DNA of 64,000 bases from Mrakia gelida (GCA_024345305.1 BRON01000011.1:1240001-1304000), one strand, 5' to 3'; positions 11,401 to 23,800 are shown, numbered from the stretch's first letter. The notes: a model not told the origin generated them from the letters alone. Numbers and translations are program-made.

Positions 11401-12664
11401 CGCTCTCCTCTTCCTCCTTCCCTCGACAAACGAAAGCTCTTTCGCTGACCAGCCCCTCTGCTTATTCTCTCTCGTCTCAACAGGACCCTCTTCCCTGGAA
11501 ACCATGAACGCCGCCGTCGCTCCCAAGGCCGCTCTCGAAACCGCTCCCGCTCCCTCCGCCGAGGAGTCTCAATCCGTCTACGCCTCCCAACTCGCCGCCG
11601 TGCCAGAGTTCGCCGACTACGGAGCCGTTCACAAGAGCACGTCTAAGCCCGTCGAGCTCACCGAGTCTGAGATGGAGTACGTCGTTTCGGCGGTCAAGCA
11701 TGTCTTCGCGGATCATCTCGTGTTCCAGGTTCGTCGCGTCCTTCTCTCCCTTCCTTTCCTCCTTCCTTCGCCTCAGTCTATCTTCGCGTCTTTCTTGATG
11801 CTGACCTACCTTGTCTCGTCGACGATTCCAGTTCAACATCGCCAACACCATCCCGGACACCGTCCTCGAACAAGTCTCGGTCCTCATGCAACCCTCCGAC
11901 GATTCAGGTCTCACCGAAGACTTCATCATCCCCGTCCCTTCCATCTCCGCCTCCTCCCCAGGAGTCGTCTACGTCTCCTTCACTCGAGACGACCCTACCT
12001 CCTACGCCGCTGGATCCTTCCCCTGCACGCTCAAGTTCGTTTCCAAGGAGGTCGACCCTTCGTCGGGCGAGCCGGAGGAGGACGGTTACCCCGACGAGTA
12101 CCAGATCGAGGAGATCGAGCTTGGAGCGAGCGATTGGGTCGTGCCGAGTTATGTGACGTTTGCGAGCGAGTGGGAGAGACTGAAGGCTGGGTCGACGGCG
12201 ACGGAGGTGTTTGCGCTGAGTTCGTCGGAGAGCTTGAAGGGTGAGTTTGCCTTCGCTTCTTCCCCTCTTTCCTTCTTCGCTTCTCGACCTCGAACCAGTA
12301 CTGACCTCTTCCCCTTCCTCTTTCTCTCCGATTTGCCAGCCGCCTGCGACTCCCTCATCGAAGGTTCGTCGTCTCGTCTCCCTTTCCTCCTTCTCCTCCC
12401 GTCCGTCTGCCCTCCAACTAACCCATCCCCGTTCATTCCTTTGTTTCGTTCCCAGTCCTCGGCATGGAACCCCTAGGAGGAACCGAAATCCCCACTTCCA
12501 CCTCCGTCCACACGCTCAACCTCTCCGGAATCGTCTGCGGAGGAGGAGGGAAGGTGCTCGCGAGGAGTAGGATGACCTTCTCGACGGGTCAGGGAGTCAC
12601 GTTGGAGTTGGCGGTGAGAGCGGAGAAAGAGGCGGCGGTGCAGTTGATTATTGGTGCTATTTAG
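8485..12664 (+). CDS. SEC21: coatomer subunit gamma (COPI coat)
   Basis: Thirteen exons: 8485-8521, 8629-8810, 9036-9194, 9316-9770, 9874-10007, 10097-10275, 10403-10655, 10800-11055, 11141-11373, 11484-11728, 11832-12240, 12340-12363, 12456-12664. They sum to 2775 nt, an exact open frame of 924 residues, close to the usual length. The N-terminal adaptin-like trunk shows the gamma-COP signatures [15 protein letters not shown]-type [14 protein letters not shown] and QNLR-type [21 protein letters not shown]. The C-terminal appendage follows a Pro/Ala/Ser linker (about residue 610 onward) and ends [20 protein letters not shown]. Gamma-COP is a structural subunit of the COPI coat that drives Golgi-to-ER retrieval and binds Arf1 and cargo. 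A Ser/Gly/Pro-rich insertion (about residues 265-295, encoded at 9470-9580) sits before [14 protein letters not shown] and looks lineage-specific. Confidence 0.97.
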
Positions 12665-13292
12665 AGAGCCGGAGAGGCAGGTTAATTTTGGTGTGGGAGG
12701 AGGGAAGGGAGGAGGGCTTCGACGAGGATTGATTTCTTTGCTTTGCTTTTCGCGCTTGGGTCGGAAAGGACGTCTGAGGGTAGGAAGAGGAGTCAAATAT
12801 ACCATCGTCGAGAAGTCTTTGCGACAAGGTGGAGCTAAGGAGGTGATGTACTGAAAGGAAGACTGATGGACGACGCGTCGCCTGCTTCGATTTAACGTCC
12901 CTCTCTCTCTTTCGCTTGCGACGAAGCACTCCTGCAGGCACTCCTCGTAGGCTTTAGGTCACAATCGCACGTACAGCGACGCTAAGTCTCGAGCAGTCGA
13001 GCGAGAACGAAGAGGGACGAGCACTCGCTCGCAAAGATCGTCCCAATCTTATCGGCTCGTCCTCACTCTCCTTCTCTCCCCCAGAGACACCAGCTCAGCG
13101 ATCAACGCCAGTCTCAAACTTCAAGCATTTCCTTCTCGAGAAGATTTTTACTCGAGCTAGAAAAACTTCAATCTCGGAGCCCCATCCCCCTTCCGAAAAC
13201 TGCCTTCTGACCTTCCCTCTTCCCATCTCCCCTCCCTCCCTCATCTTCCCATCTCTCCCTCCACCTTCCACCTTCACCCTTCCCTTCCCAGG
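12665..13292. other. intergenic, coatomer 3' end to fucosidase start
   Basis: No gene was found. The stretch just before the next start codon (about 13070-13290) is strongly CT-rich on the plus strand, as in other promoters here. The first 250 bases would hold the coatomer 3' untranslated region; no clear terminator motif is seen. Confidence 0.5.
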
Positions 13293-16200
13293 ATGATCAT
13301 CCCATCCCACAATCTCCTCCTCTCTCTCCTCCCTTCCTCCCTCCTCAAGATCCTCCCCTTCCCCCTCTCCATCCAAGATCCCTCCTCAGCAGTCGGTCCT
13401 CCCGTTGAGCTTGAACCTCTCGTTTCCCTCTCGCTCCCCATCGCAGGGTTCTTCAACAACAAGGGAACGAGCGAGACTGGGGAGCAGGTGAATGGAGAAG
13501 GGTTCGACGGCGCGGGTGCTACGTATCCTTCCGAGTATCTGCCTACGGGGTTGTGGGTTGATGAAGGGGTTGAGGTGAGCTTGGAACGAAGGAGGGAAGA
13601 CTGGACGACCATGCATCTCGTTCGATGTTCTGACGTCCCCCCTGTCCTTCTTCAATCTTGGTTTTTCTTAGTTCATCCTACCTGAGGACTGGTCGGCTCT
13701 GACGGATGATAACGTCGTTGCCCTCTCGCAGGTAGGTCCCTCGACGAAAGAAGAAGCATGGAGATCGCCGAGAATCGAAGCTGACCTTCCCTGATCTCTC
13801 CTCCCTCGCCTTGACAGATCATCCCTCTCCCCGAGCCCATCCCTGTCAACTCGATCCACCTACTCGTTGCCGGTGATGGGTTCGATGGGGAGACGACGGA
13901 GAAGATCGGGTTGAGGTTCGCTGATGGGTCGTTTGGGTCGTTGGAGTTGGATTTGTGAGTCGTTGAAGGTCGAGGGAGGCGAAGGAAGATGAGAGGCTGA
14001 TCCTGTTTCGGTTCGGATGGTAGGAAAAACTGGTGGGCGATCCACTGGTTGAATAAGGCTGCTATCCGCTGGTGAGTCTTCTTCGTTCCGAAGCCGGGAT
14101 GAAAAGGAAGCAAGGGAGGAGGAACGAAGAGCTGATCACCTCGACGCGTCTTCACCCACTTTTCCTCCTTGTTTGTAGCCCCTACCACTTCCTCTCCCCC
14201 ACCTCCAAAAACTTCAACACCACCCACATCCACCACCTCACCCTCCCTCTCCCCCCGCACCTCTCCTCCCTCCCTCTCGTCGAGCTCTCCCTCCCCGAAC
14301 GAGCAGGCTGGAACGCTCTTCACATCTTCTCCGCAACCCTCATCCCCTCCGTCCCCATCAAAGAAGACTCATCCTCCTCTCCTTACCCCATCCGAGTCCG
14401 ACTCGTCCGAGGAACGCACAAATGGATCGATCTCCCTGGAGGTCGAGACCGAGCTCAAATCGTCGAGATCACGCTGTCGAACCCGTTTGCCGTTCACGAG
14501 CATGGGAGGAAGAAGGCTTGGGTTGCCGGGAGAGGATTGGAGGTCGAGCTTGTCGGGAGAGCGGTGAGGACTGTGGTGAAGGGGAAGATTAGGAGGTTGA
14601 GTCCTGGGGACGAGGTGGTCGTTCAGTTGGGCGTCGAGCCGGGAGATGTGCTCACTGAGTCGAACGAGGACGCGAAGTTCGAGGTTGTTTTGAGGGAGAT
14701 TGGGGGAGGGGTTGATGGATATGGAGAGGCAGGAGGAGGGGCTGTTGGGAGGCAGACGGTTGAGGTTCAGGGGAGCGGGATCTTGAAGGAGGGTGGGTGG
14801 GGAGAGTGGGTGGATGATGTCGTGAGTCGGCTCGTTCGTCGCGCTCTTCGCTTCTTCCTTGCTTACCTACATCTTTCGCCGTTTTATCCAGGTCGGTCTC
14901 GAACAACACGAGTCCCCAGACTGGTTTAACGGAGCCAAGTGCGTAGTCTCTCGTCGTTCCTCCCTCGCTCTTGTGGTCGCGATCTGACCTTCTCTCGACA
15001 GGTTCGGAATCTTCATTCATTTCGGACTTTACTCGGTTCCCGCTTGGACAGATCCTGGACGATACTCGGAGTGGTACTGGTGAGCAGTAGTCATCGGCAG
15101 GTGGCAGAGAGTTCGTGTCGCAAAGGAAAATTCGCGTCGCGTCGACACTCGTCTTCCTGAGCTGATCTTGTCTCCTTCTCTTTTCCCTTTCCGCAGGTAC
15201 TGGCTGCATCAAGATGGACCTGACGGAGGAATCTTCAAGCATCACAAGGAAGCTTACGGAGAGGTGAGTCGTCGCGCCGTCGTCGATTCTGCTCACTTAC
15301 CGTCCGATTTCTTACCCCCTCTCGCAAAGGACGTCCTCTACGACGACTTCATCCCTTCCTTCAACGGCTCCAAGTTCGACCCTGACGCGTGGATCGGTCT
15401 CTTCGTGAGTCGTTTCTCCTCCCGTCGACGCGACGCGAAGAGAGTTGACTGATCGGGACGCTCGAGTCACTCCTCTCGCTGACCCGACTCGCTGCTTCCC
15501 TTCGTTCTGTTTCTTCTCTCAGACCGGAGCAGGAGCCAAGTACTTCGTTCTCACGACGAAACACCACGACGGCTTCGCTCTCTTCGACACGAAGGGTACC
15601 TCTGATCGAAACTCGCTCGTCCTCGGACCCAAGGGAGGAAAGCGAGACTACGTACAGGAGCTGCACGACGCAGCGGATAGGTCGCCGATTCCGATCAAGA
15701 AGGGGACTTACTTCTCGATGCCTGAGTGGTGAGTTCGCTGAGATCCTTCCGACTCGAGTTCGAGACAGTCAAGCTGAACTCGATCTTTCTTCGTTCGACG
15801 ACGCGACTCGACGTTCAGGTTCAACCCTGACTACAAGTGAGTCCCACTCGCTCATCGGATCACCTGATTCTTGAGACGAGACCACGAACTGACCTCTCTC
15901 CTCTTCTCGACGCGGCAGACCCTACGGATGGGCAGGATGGGTTCGTATTCCGTCGACGGCCTTCTTTCGGCCTTCTTCTCGGACGAAGTGGCTGACATCT
16001 CCCTCTCTCTTTTCGCCTTCAGCCTGGAGGACTCGCCGAGGACGTCTTCCATCCCGGAGCTTTCGAGCCTTACAACGGAAGGACCGAGGTGCGTCGCGAC
16101 GATTCTGCTCTTCCCTCCGCTCGTTTCGAGCTCTGACCTTCTCCCTTCTCGCACTTTCTTTTTAGATCGACGACTACGTTGAAGATCTTCAACAGGAGCA

Positions 16201-17357
16201 AATGAGGATCCTGACGCGAGACTACAAGACCGACATCCTGTGGTGCGGTGAGTCAAGATCCGCTTGATCGTTTCGTCGTCGAATCAAGTCGCGTCGACTC
16301 ATACTATTTCTTCCGCTCTCCTCTCTGGACCCAACAGACATCGGAGGAGCGAACCATACCTCTGTTCTCGCTTCGGAGTGGTGGACTCAAGCTACCAGGG
16401 AGGGTCGTCAAGTCGCAATGAACAACCGTTTGTCTTCTTCGCTTGCGCTTTCGCTTCCCGTCTTTCGTCTCGTTCTTTTTTCGAGCTGACCTCCTTCGCC
16501 CTCGTCCCGCAGGCTGTGGAATCGCTCCCGACTTCTCAACTCCGGAGTACGCTCAGTTCAAGACGATCCAGTCGAACAAGTGGGAGAGCTGCGAAGGTGA
16601 GCGAGCCCTTTTTCCTCCACCGACGACGGAGACGCGCGTTGACAGCAGCTTTGTTTCCTCTTCCCTTTCCAGGCATGGATCCCTGGAGTTTCGGATACAA
16701 CCAGCGAACTCCGGACGACCAGTACAGGCGAGCTCACCTTTACCTCCTCCTCCTTGTCTTCGACTCGCGTCGACGCGTTTTCTGACCTCTCTTTTTCCTC
16801 GTCAGATCCGTCGAGGAGATCCTCCACAAGCTCATCGACATCACAGCCAAGAACGGGAACTACCTCCTCAACGTCGGTCCTACTGGAGAAGGAGAGATCA
16901 TCCACGCCATGTCGTCTCGACTTCTCAAGGTCGGTCGATGGCTCGAGCAGAATGGACGAGCGATCTACGATACCGTCAGTTGTGCCTCTCCTTCTCCCTC
17001 CGCTCCCAAAACCTGACCCATCCTTCTTATCTTCGTTCTCAGAACCCCTTCGCCCTCCTGCCCGAACTCGTCCTCCCCGACCAAAAACTCGACCTCCGCT
17101 TCACTCGAACCGAAAACTCGTTCTTCATCCTCTCGCTCTCCAAACCGAGCTCGGTCTTCACCATCCCAGCGAGACTCCCCATCCTCAAAGGGGACAAGAT
17201 CTCGTTCCTCGGTCGAAAGGGTCCTGTCGAGGTCGATTGGGAGTGGGTTGAAAAGAAGGGAGAGCTGAGGATCTTGATTGGTGAGACGGGGAACGCGAGA
17301 GTCGAGCTGGATAGGGCGAAGTACGGTTGGGTGTTTGAGGTTGAGTATGGGTGGTGA
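13293..17357 (+). CDS. GH29 alpha-L-fucosidase with long N-terminal region
   Basis: About nineteen exons, start ATG 13293, stop TGA 17355-17357. The catalytic domain begins about 45% into the protein with WFNGAKFGIFIHFGLYSVP and continues with TKHHDGFALFDT, a short YW / YWLHQ region, FNPDYK, PYGWAGW, and DILWCDIGGANH. Its Asp, in the position of the family's catalytic nucleophile, is split by an intron (WC | D). It then continues NGNYLLNVGPTGEGEI and ends with a beta-rich C-terminal domain. GH29 enzymes release terminal alpha-L-fucose by a retaining mechanism. The N-terminal part starts GFFNNKGTSE..G..FDGAGATYPSE, contains GDGFDGETTEKIGLRFADGS, and then a beta-rich segment; it looks like a carbohydrate-binding or accessory domain rather than catalytic. 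Residues 1-25 are hydrophobic, possibly a signal sequence, but cleavage is unclear. Several exons are tiny (about 18-22 nt near 15820 and 15920). Substrate linkage cannot be told. Confidence 0.88.
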
Positions 17358-18065
17358 GCGAGGGTGGGATCTTGTAGTTAAATAGCTTGTTGTGCTTTGT
17401 TCGTTCTTGAAGATATGTATCTGACGACCTTCTTGCGAACGAAACGCGAGAGTTTGTCGAGACTCGGTCGTGTTTTTCCAGGAGTCGTTTTATTTCGAGT
17501 TCTTCCTTCCTCTCTTTCGTCTCTATCTTCGAGCATCGTCGAGCTAAGACATCAGCTAGCTCCTCCAGTTAGAAAGACCGTGACGGAAAGAGTCAGGAAG
17601 AGACGACGTCGTCGGATCTAAATTGACGCGTCGACGTGGAGTCGTCTCTCCTCCAATCCAAAGGCTTCCTTCTCGTCGACCGAGCTCCAGTACCGATGGT
17701 TCGATTCGCTGGGGCAAGAGAGCCAGTCAGAACACGCTGGTTCAACTGAGAAGTTCCGAGAGGCTCGAAAACAGCGAGCGATGCAGACGACTGCGGAACG
17801 GGGAAGAGCCAAGAAGAGCCAGGAGCGAATGAAAGAGCTCCTTTTGGAGAACGCTTCCCCTCGCCCAGTCGCCCCCATTTAAGAGCTCAACCGTCCACTT
17901 CCCTCTCCTTCTCATCAACCACATCCTTCCAACTCTTTTCCTCCTTCCCCAACCCTTAACCTTCAAAGGTGAGCCTTCCACCCCTCCCTCCTCCCCTCCT
18001 CCCTGCGAAGATGTATACTGACTCCTCGCCCTTCCCTTCTCCAGCTCCACTCCAACTCCAACAAC
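17358..18065. other. intergenic, fucosidase 3' end to metallothionein promoter
   Basis: No coding exon is supported. A CT-rich plus-strand tract (17880-18060) immediately precedes the metallothionein start and contains splice-like signals around 17970-18050. This suggests a 5' untranslated intron: donor GTGAGC near 17970, CTGAC branch near 18018, and an acceptor CTCCAG near 18045. I recognised no metal-response element with confidence. Confidence 0.45.
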
Positions 18066-18721
18066 ATGTCCGCCGCTCCCCTCCCCACCCGAGCTCTCTC
18101 CTTCAAGGTCCCCGCTTGCGCTTCTACTTCAGAGCCCTGCGAGGCCTGTTCGTGCGGAAAGAAGGACAAGTCTGGATCCGTCTGGTGAGTCCTTCTTCCG
18201 CTCTGCATATCTCCTGGAGGTCACTCGAGGGATGTGGTCGAACTCATGTTGTCGAGCTCGAGGGCTGACCTCTCATTCCCACCTCTCGCGCCTCCCTCCC
18301 TCTTTCTTCTTTCCTTCCTCGTTCTCCCTTTCCACCTCGTCTTTCAACTCTCTCAGGGCCTTCCACCTCGTTCGTCCTCTCGATCTTCTTTCCCTCTCAA
18401 TCCGTCGGAGAGACTGCGCTGACCTCTTCCCCATCTCTCCTCCCTTATCTCCCCCTCTCCTCCTTCCAGCTCTCGACCGACTGCTCCACCCGAGACTCTC
18501 CTTGCTCGTCTGAGTGCACCTGCGACAGGTTCAAGTGCGACAAGACCGCCGAATACGTGAGTCAACCCAGCTTCTCTTCGTTGATCTTCGATCTCGAACG
18601 CGAATGCTGACCTCTTCTCCTCCTCCCCTCCTCTGCTTCCTTTCTTCAGAAAACCCCCGCTTGCCCTTCGAACGCTGCTCCCTGCGATGGTTGCTCTTGC
18701 GGTCGAGCTCCCCTCGCTTAA
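18066..18721 (+). CDS. metallothionein-like cysteine-rich protein, 96 residues
   Basis: Four exons: 18066-18184, 18357-18369, 18470-18556, 18650-18721; total 291 nt, exact open frame, 96 residues. Three cysteine clusters of related spacing are visible: PACASTSEPCEACSCG, then TDCSTRDSPCSSECTCDRFK, then PACPSNAAPCDGCSCG, so the protein looks like an internal triplication. Cys-x-Cys pairs and a near absence of aromatic residues in the clusters fit a fungal metallothionein binding Cu(I) or Zn/Cd in the cytosol. The frame only works if a 13-nt microexon (18357-18369) is included. Without it the second cluster would be read in a frame that loses its cysteines. Which metal it binds cannot be read from the sequence. 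Alternative: a small secreted cysteine-rich protein, but no signal peptide is seen. Confidence 0.8.
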
Positions 18722-19024
18722 ATCGTTCTAGGGACGAGGAGAAGGAGACGGAGGTGGTCCTTTGCTTCTCGACGCGCTCGTGTGTTTTCTGTAGCCCTTT
18801 CTCTCGTTACGACCTTATGCTTTACCCTTCTTCGAGCCTTACTCTTGATCGCATGACTCTCTTGTCCGTCTCATCTTACTGGGAGAGGAAAGAAAGAGCG
18901 TCGTCCCTCCCTTGGTCGTCATGAGAGGAGTGATTGGACTTCGCCGAAATCGCGAGCTCCCTCTGCCTTGACCTCGATGCTTGGACGTTTCTTTTCAGCC
19001 CTCCGACCACGACTCTCCCCCAAG
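18722..19024. other. intergenic with probable 5' untranslated intron end
   Basis: This is the 3' region of the metallothionein and the promoter of the reductase. Near 18970-19003 the plus strand reads TTGACCTCGATG followed by a T-rich stretch and TTTTCAG, which looks like an intron end just before the reductase start. An upstream ATG in the same frame (18968) lies inside that putative intron, so the ATG at 19025 was preferred. Confidence 0.4.
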
Positions 19025-20621
19025 ATGACCTCTACCCCTTTCACCCTCCAGACCACGGTCAAGGTGAGTTCATCTCTACGTGCTCGTCGACTCGCTCGGT
19101 GCTCCAGAAGCAGGTTCAAGGACGAGAAGGAAGGGAAGAAAGACGGCGAGCTGACCGACATTCCCCTTCTTCCTTCCCTTCCCCTCTCTTTCAAGCTCAA
19201 CGATGGAGTCGATATCCCAACTCTCGGTCTTGGAGTCTACGAGATGTCTGACGAGCAGACTGTTCAATCCGTCACTTGGGCTTTGGAGGTCAGTCGCTTC
19301 TCGTCTTGCAGCAAACCCAAAAAGAAAAGAGCACCAAGCTCATCTCTCCGATTCCCCTCCTTCCCTTCCTCCCCTCTCTTCTTCCCCCTTCTTCTCCCCG
19401 TTCAGGCTGGAATCCGACACATCGACACCGCCACTTGGTACGAGAACGAGGAGCCCTGCAAGTTCGCCATCGAACAGTTCCTCGCGAAGCACTCCCTCCC
19501 TCGTTCAGCCGTCTTCTACACGACCAAGCTTCGAGCCCCTACCTCGTACGAAGCAACCCTCGAGGCTATCGACTACTCGGTCGACCACGCTCCGGGAGGA
19601 GTGATCGATCTCTACCTTATGCACTCTGCGATTGGAGGACCTGAGCTGAGGGAGTCGAGTTGGAGGGCGATGGAGAAGGCGAAGAAGGATGGAGGACTTA
19701 GGTCTATTGGAGTGAGTACTGGCTCCTTTTCGTTTGGTATGTTGTCGAGATGGGTAGGGAGAGGTCTGGTGGAAGGGTTCATGAGAGAGGGAAAGCCGTT
19801 TTGACGGTCGTTCGGAGGGACGAAGTGGCACGAGGGCTAAGCTGACTTCCTTACCTTCTCTTCGTTCAGGTCTCGAACTGGGGAGTCGCTCACATCGAGG
19901 AGCACGTCGCTCGAGTTGCCGATGCATCCAAGCCTGAGATCGTCACCCTTCCGTCGCTTAACCAGGTCAGATCACCCTTCCCTCGTCCGTTTGAACGACG
20001 AGTTGCTGATCCTCTTCGTCGTCGCGTCGCGTCTCAGGTTGATCTTCACCCTTTCATGACTCGGTGAGCTTCGTCGACTACTCATTCTACTTGAGAGTAA
20101 GCCGCTGATCTCGCTGGTTGTTCTTCCCAACCACAGTGAACCCCTCGTCGCCAAGTGTCGCGAGCACGGAATCCACCTCGAGGTGCGCCTCGACTCGTTC
20201 CTTCCCACCCTTCTCTGCTCTCTCTCCTCTCGCCGAGACCTCCCCTCACGATTTTACATCCCTTTATCCTCTCTACAGGCCTGGGCTCCTCTCGTTCGAG
20301 CTCTCAAGTTCAACCACCCCGTCGTCCAAAAGCTCTCCAAGGCTCATTCCGTCTCGCCGGCTCAGGTTCTCCTTCGATGGTCGTTGCAGAAGGTGAGCCT
20401 TCCCTTCCCTCTCCCTCCTACCTCTGAAAGCTTGGAGTTGACTCACCTGGTTACTTTCGTCTCCTCAGGGCTTCATCTGCATCCCCAAGTCCGTCTCCCA
20501 GTCGAGGATCAAGTCGAACACGGACTTGTACGGATTCGAGCTCACCGAGGGAGAGGTCAAGGAGCTCGATGCTCTTGACGAGTACCTGATCACCGACTGG
20601 GACGTTACTGAGACTCCTTAG
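19025..20621 (+). CDS. aldo-keto reductase
   Basis: Eight exons, beginning MTSTPFTLQTTVK (19025-19063) and ending at the TAG at 20619-20621. The protein of about 290 residues has the single-domain (beta/alpha)8 AKR layout: N-terminal hairpin (LNDGVDIPTLGLGVYEM), catalytic Asp and Tyr in RHIDTATWYENE, catalytic Lys in YTTKL, catalytic His in LYLMHS, the VSNWG strand, and the cofactor segment FICIPKSVSQSRIKSN. The family reduces aldehydes or ketones with NADPH in the cytosol. The exact substrate is not predictable, and sequence features resemble the broad AKR3-5 group. The His context (LMHS rather than the common LIHWP) is somewhat unusual. Very short exons occur (VDLHPFMTR and EPLVAKCREHG). 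Neighbours suggest no pathway. Confidence 0.92.
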
Positions 20622-20801
20622 TTACACACTCGATTTATATAGAAGTTTTTCGGTTGTTTTGTCCGACGGCCTCACGCGAGCGAATCTTGAGCTTTCGCTT
20701 TCGTCCGTCCCTCCCTTCCCTCCAAACGCTCAGCTCCTCCCCTCCCTGTTCCTCTTCTCGGCCTCTCTCTCTCGTCGTCCCTCGAGAGTCGGACGGTCTC
20801 G

Positions 20802-23800
20802 ATGTCGACACGATCGCTCCTCCCCCGGTCGCTTCACTCTCTTGGTTCCCTTTCCTCCTCGTCCTCGAGAGGAAATGTGAGCTCGGTCGCCTCGAGCTTC
20901 CCTTTGATTGGTCCCTCCTCCCCATCCTCAAGCAGCTCGTCTTGTGGCGAGGCAGGACCCTCGTGGTATCCCTCTTCTGGCCGTAGCTACTGCTGCTTAG
21001 AGAAAAGAGAAGAGTTGCCTCCCTGGTGAGCAAGTTCTTCTTTCAGCCCACCGCCTCCCTTCCCTCCTTCTTTCCCTTTCAGCTGGAGCTCACCAAACCC
21101 TTCCTTCTCTCGTTTCTTCCCCGACCAATCCAGCTCTCTACCTCATCCTCGGCCTTCACCTATCCCCAATCTCTCGTCTAGGATCTCAACCACCTCTCGG
21201 ACACCTCATCCCATCCATCGACTCTCCTTGCATCCCTCCCCTTCATACCGTCCTCCGTGGCTCCCTTCCCTCTCGACGCGTCCTCCCCTCCCCTTCAGCT
21301 CTCTCCTATACAACCCACTCCTCACTCGAGCATTTCACTCTTCTCCATCATCCTTTGCGACGGAGGCACCCCCAACTCCCCTCCTCCCGATCGATTTATC
21401 GGTCAAAGAGGAGGACGAGTTCAGGTTTCGCAAGAAGCAGGACGAGTCCCTCGGAGTGCATCTTATCGTCGACCAAGTCGAGAAGCACGAGCTCAGTGAG
21501 GAACAGGATGCCATCTTTCAGAGGGCTCTCGCTGGGTGAGTCATGTATCTTTATCCCTTCTTCCGAAGTTGAGGAGCTTCGGAAACTGAACCGCTCTCGC
21601 TTCCCTTCGCTCCCTCCTCTCTTCCCTCTTCAGCGAGAGTTTCTTCTTCACTGGAGCCGCTGGTTCGTTTCTCTTCGACTCTATATCTACTCCAGCTCGC
21701 CAAGCTGACTCTCTCGGTTCGTTCTTCCAGGAACTGGGAAGTCTTTCCTCCTCCGGAAGATCATCGAGGAGCTCGAAGCGAAGGACAAGACCGTCGCCGT
21801 CTGCTCTTCGACTGGGATCTCAGCTGTCAACATCGGAGGAACGACGATTCACTCCTGGGCTGGGATAGGACTAGGGAAGGGGAGGATGAGAAACCTCGTC
21901 AACCGAATCAACGACAAGGCTTCGAGGAGAGCGAACTGGAGGAAGACGGACGTGCTCATTCTCGACGAAGGTGAACTCTCGCGTGCCCTGGCGTCTCGAC
22001 GCGTCTGGAGCTTATCGATCCTTTCCTTCGCTTTTTCGCAGTCTCCATGATTTCGGCGAAGATGTTCGATACCCTGGAGGAGCTCGCTCGGATCATTAGG
22101 GACAGGAAGGAAGCGTTCGGAGGAATGCAAGTTATCGTGTTCGTCTCTCCCTCTTCCCCTCGTCCTTCCTCTCTGCTCGTCAGCTAAACTCGTCGCTATC
22201 TTTCTCTTCCTAGTACCGGCGACTTCCTACAACTACCTCCCGTCTACGTTCAGACTGAGTTCTCGTCGGACGACGACGTCAGGGAATCACTCTTCGCTTT
22301 CGAGGCCAACAGCTGGGATCGGACGCTCGGAATCCCTCTCTACCTCGAGCAGATCTTTCGACAGAAGGATCCGGTCTTCATCCACCATCTTAACAAGGTT
22401 CGAATCGGACAGTCGGACAAGGAGACAGCCAAGTTCTTCTCCGACCTACAGAGCAAGAAGTGGAAGGACAATATCCGGCCGACCAAGCTGTTCGTTCGCT
22501 CTTTGCTGCTCGTCACTTCGCTCGACCCGTCGAAACCTGATCTGACCTCTGCGTCTGCTTCCTTCTAGCTTTGCGACAGTCGCTGAGGTCTCTCGTGAGA
22601 ACTTGAGCCGACTTCGAGCGCTTCGCGAAACGACTTGGAAGTACGACGCGTTCGACGCCATGGTCCCTTCGCTTCCTTTCACTCTCGGGGATCAGCTCGG
22701 TAATACGCTCAAGACCCAGATCAACATCCCTCGATCGGTAGAGCTGAAAGTTGGAGGTGTGTTCTTCTTTACTCTCTCACCTCTCGTACGCTTTCCCGTC
22801 CTGACGTTTCGCCTCCTCTCCTCTCCCAGCTCAAGTCATGTGTCGATCCGTGAGTCGAGCGACGCGACCCTTCCTCTTTCGAGCATACCTGACACCTTCG
22901 CATACTTCCCTCTCCTCCTCAGAACATCTTCGCCGGACGAGTCGTCAACGGATCCGTCGGTATCGTCGAAGGGTTCATGACGATCGATCAGGCTCGAGAG
23001 GAAAACATCGACATCGCTCACAACGGCTTCCACCCAGCGAAGGATCACTGGGACACGCTCACCTCCCACCATCCTCCCGACTTCCCTACCCTCGGTCCCG
23101 CAAAATCGTCTCGGAAGGATCCGAGTCTCGAGCAGGCGTTTCAGATCGAGACGGGAGATGAAGAGCCCTCGGACGCGAAGTTCCCTCTCGTCAGCATCCA
23201 CAACACTGAGTTGGATGTACGGATGCTGTATCTCTTCAGGCCCGTCACCTTCGTCGTCACTATTCCGACGGAGGAGAACCCAGAGGAGCTGGTCGCAGTG
23301 AGGAAGCAGGTACGTTCGACTGCCTCGCGAGCAGAAGCACGCGTCGAGTTGATCTGACCTTCCCCTTCTTTCGCTTTCTCTAGCTTCCTCTCGTTCGTCA
23401 GTGAACTTCCTCTGCCCTTCGAGCCCTCTTTGCTCTCCTGACTTTCGTCCTTCCTCGCCTCCAGTCGGATACGCCGTCACGATCCACAAGTCTCAAGGTC
23501 AATCCATCGATCGAGTCAGCGTCGACTGCAGCCGGATCTTCGCCGATGGTCAGTCCCCTCCCTCGCTTCCTCCTCGCCTCTCAAGGTACATCACTGATCC
23601 GAACTCCCTCTCTCCCTCCTACAGGTCAAGCCTACGTCGCCCTCTCTCGAGCTCGCTCCCTCGACGGCTTGCACGTTACAGGGTTCATGACGAAACAGTT
23701 CGTCCTCGTCGTCGTTATCTCGTCCTCCCTCCCTCACTCTCTCTTCTGACCTCCTCTTCTTTGCTTCCTCAGTGCCAAAGCCCATCCCAAAGTCCTCGCC

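Noticed and set aside
18968..19024. Upstream ATG of the aldo-keto reductase at 18968
   Set aside because: It lies in what looks like the end of an intron (TTGACC followed by TTTTCAG). The ATG at 19025 gives the usual AKR N-terminus.
21228..21535. Start of the PIF1 protein at 21228
   Set aside because: The codon is TTG, not ATG, and the exon extends upstream to an acceptor at 21133 that joins in phase to an ATG-containing exon.
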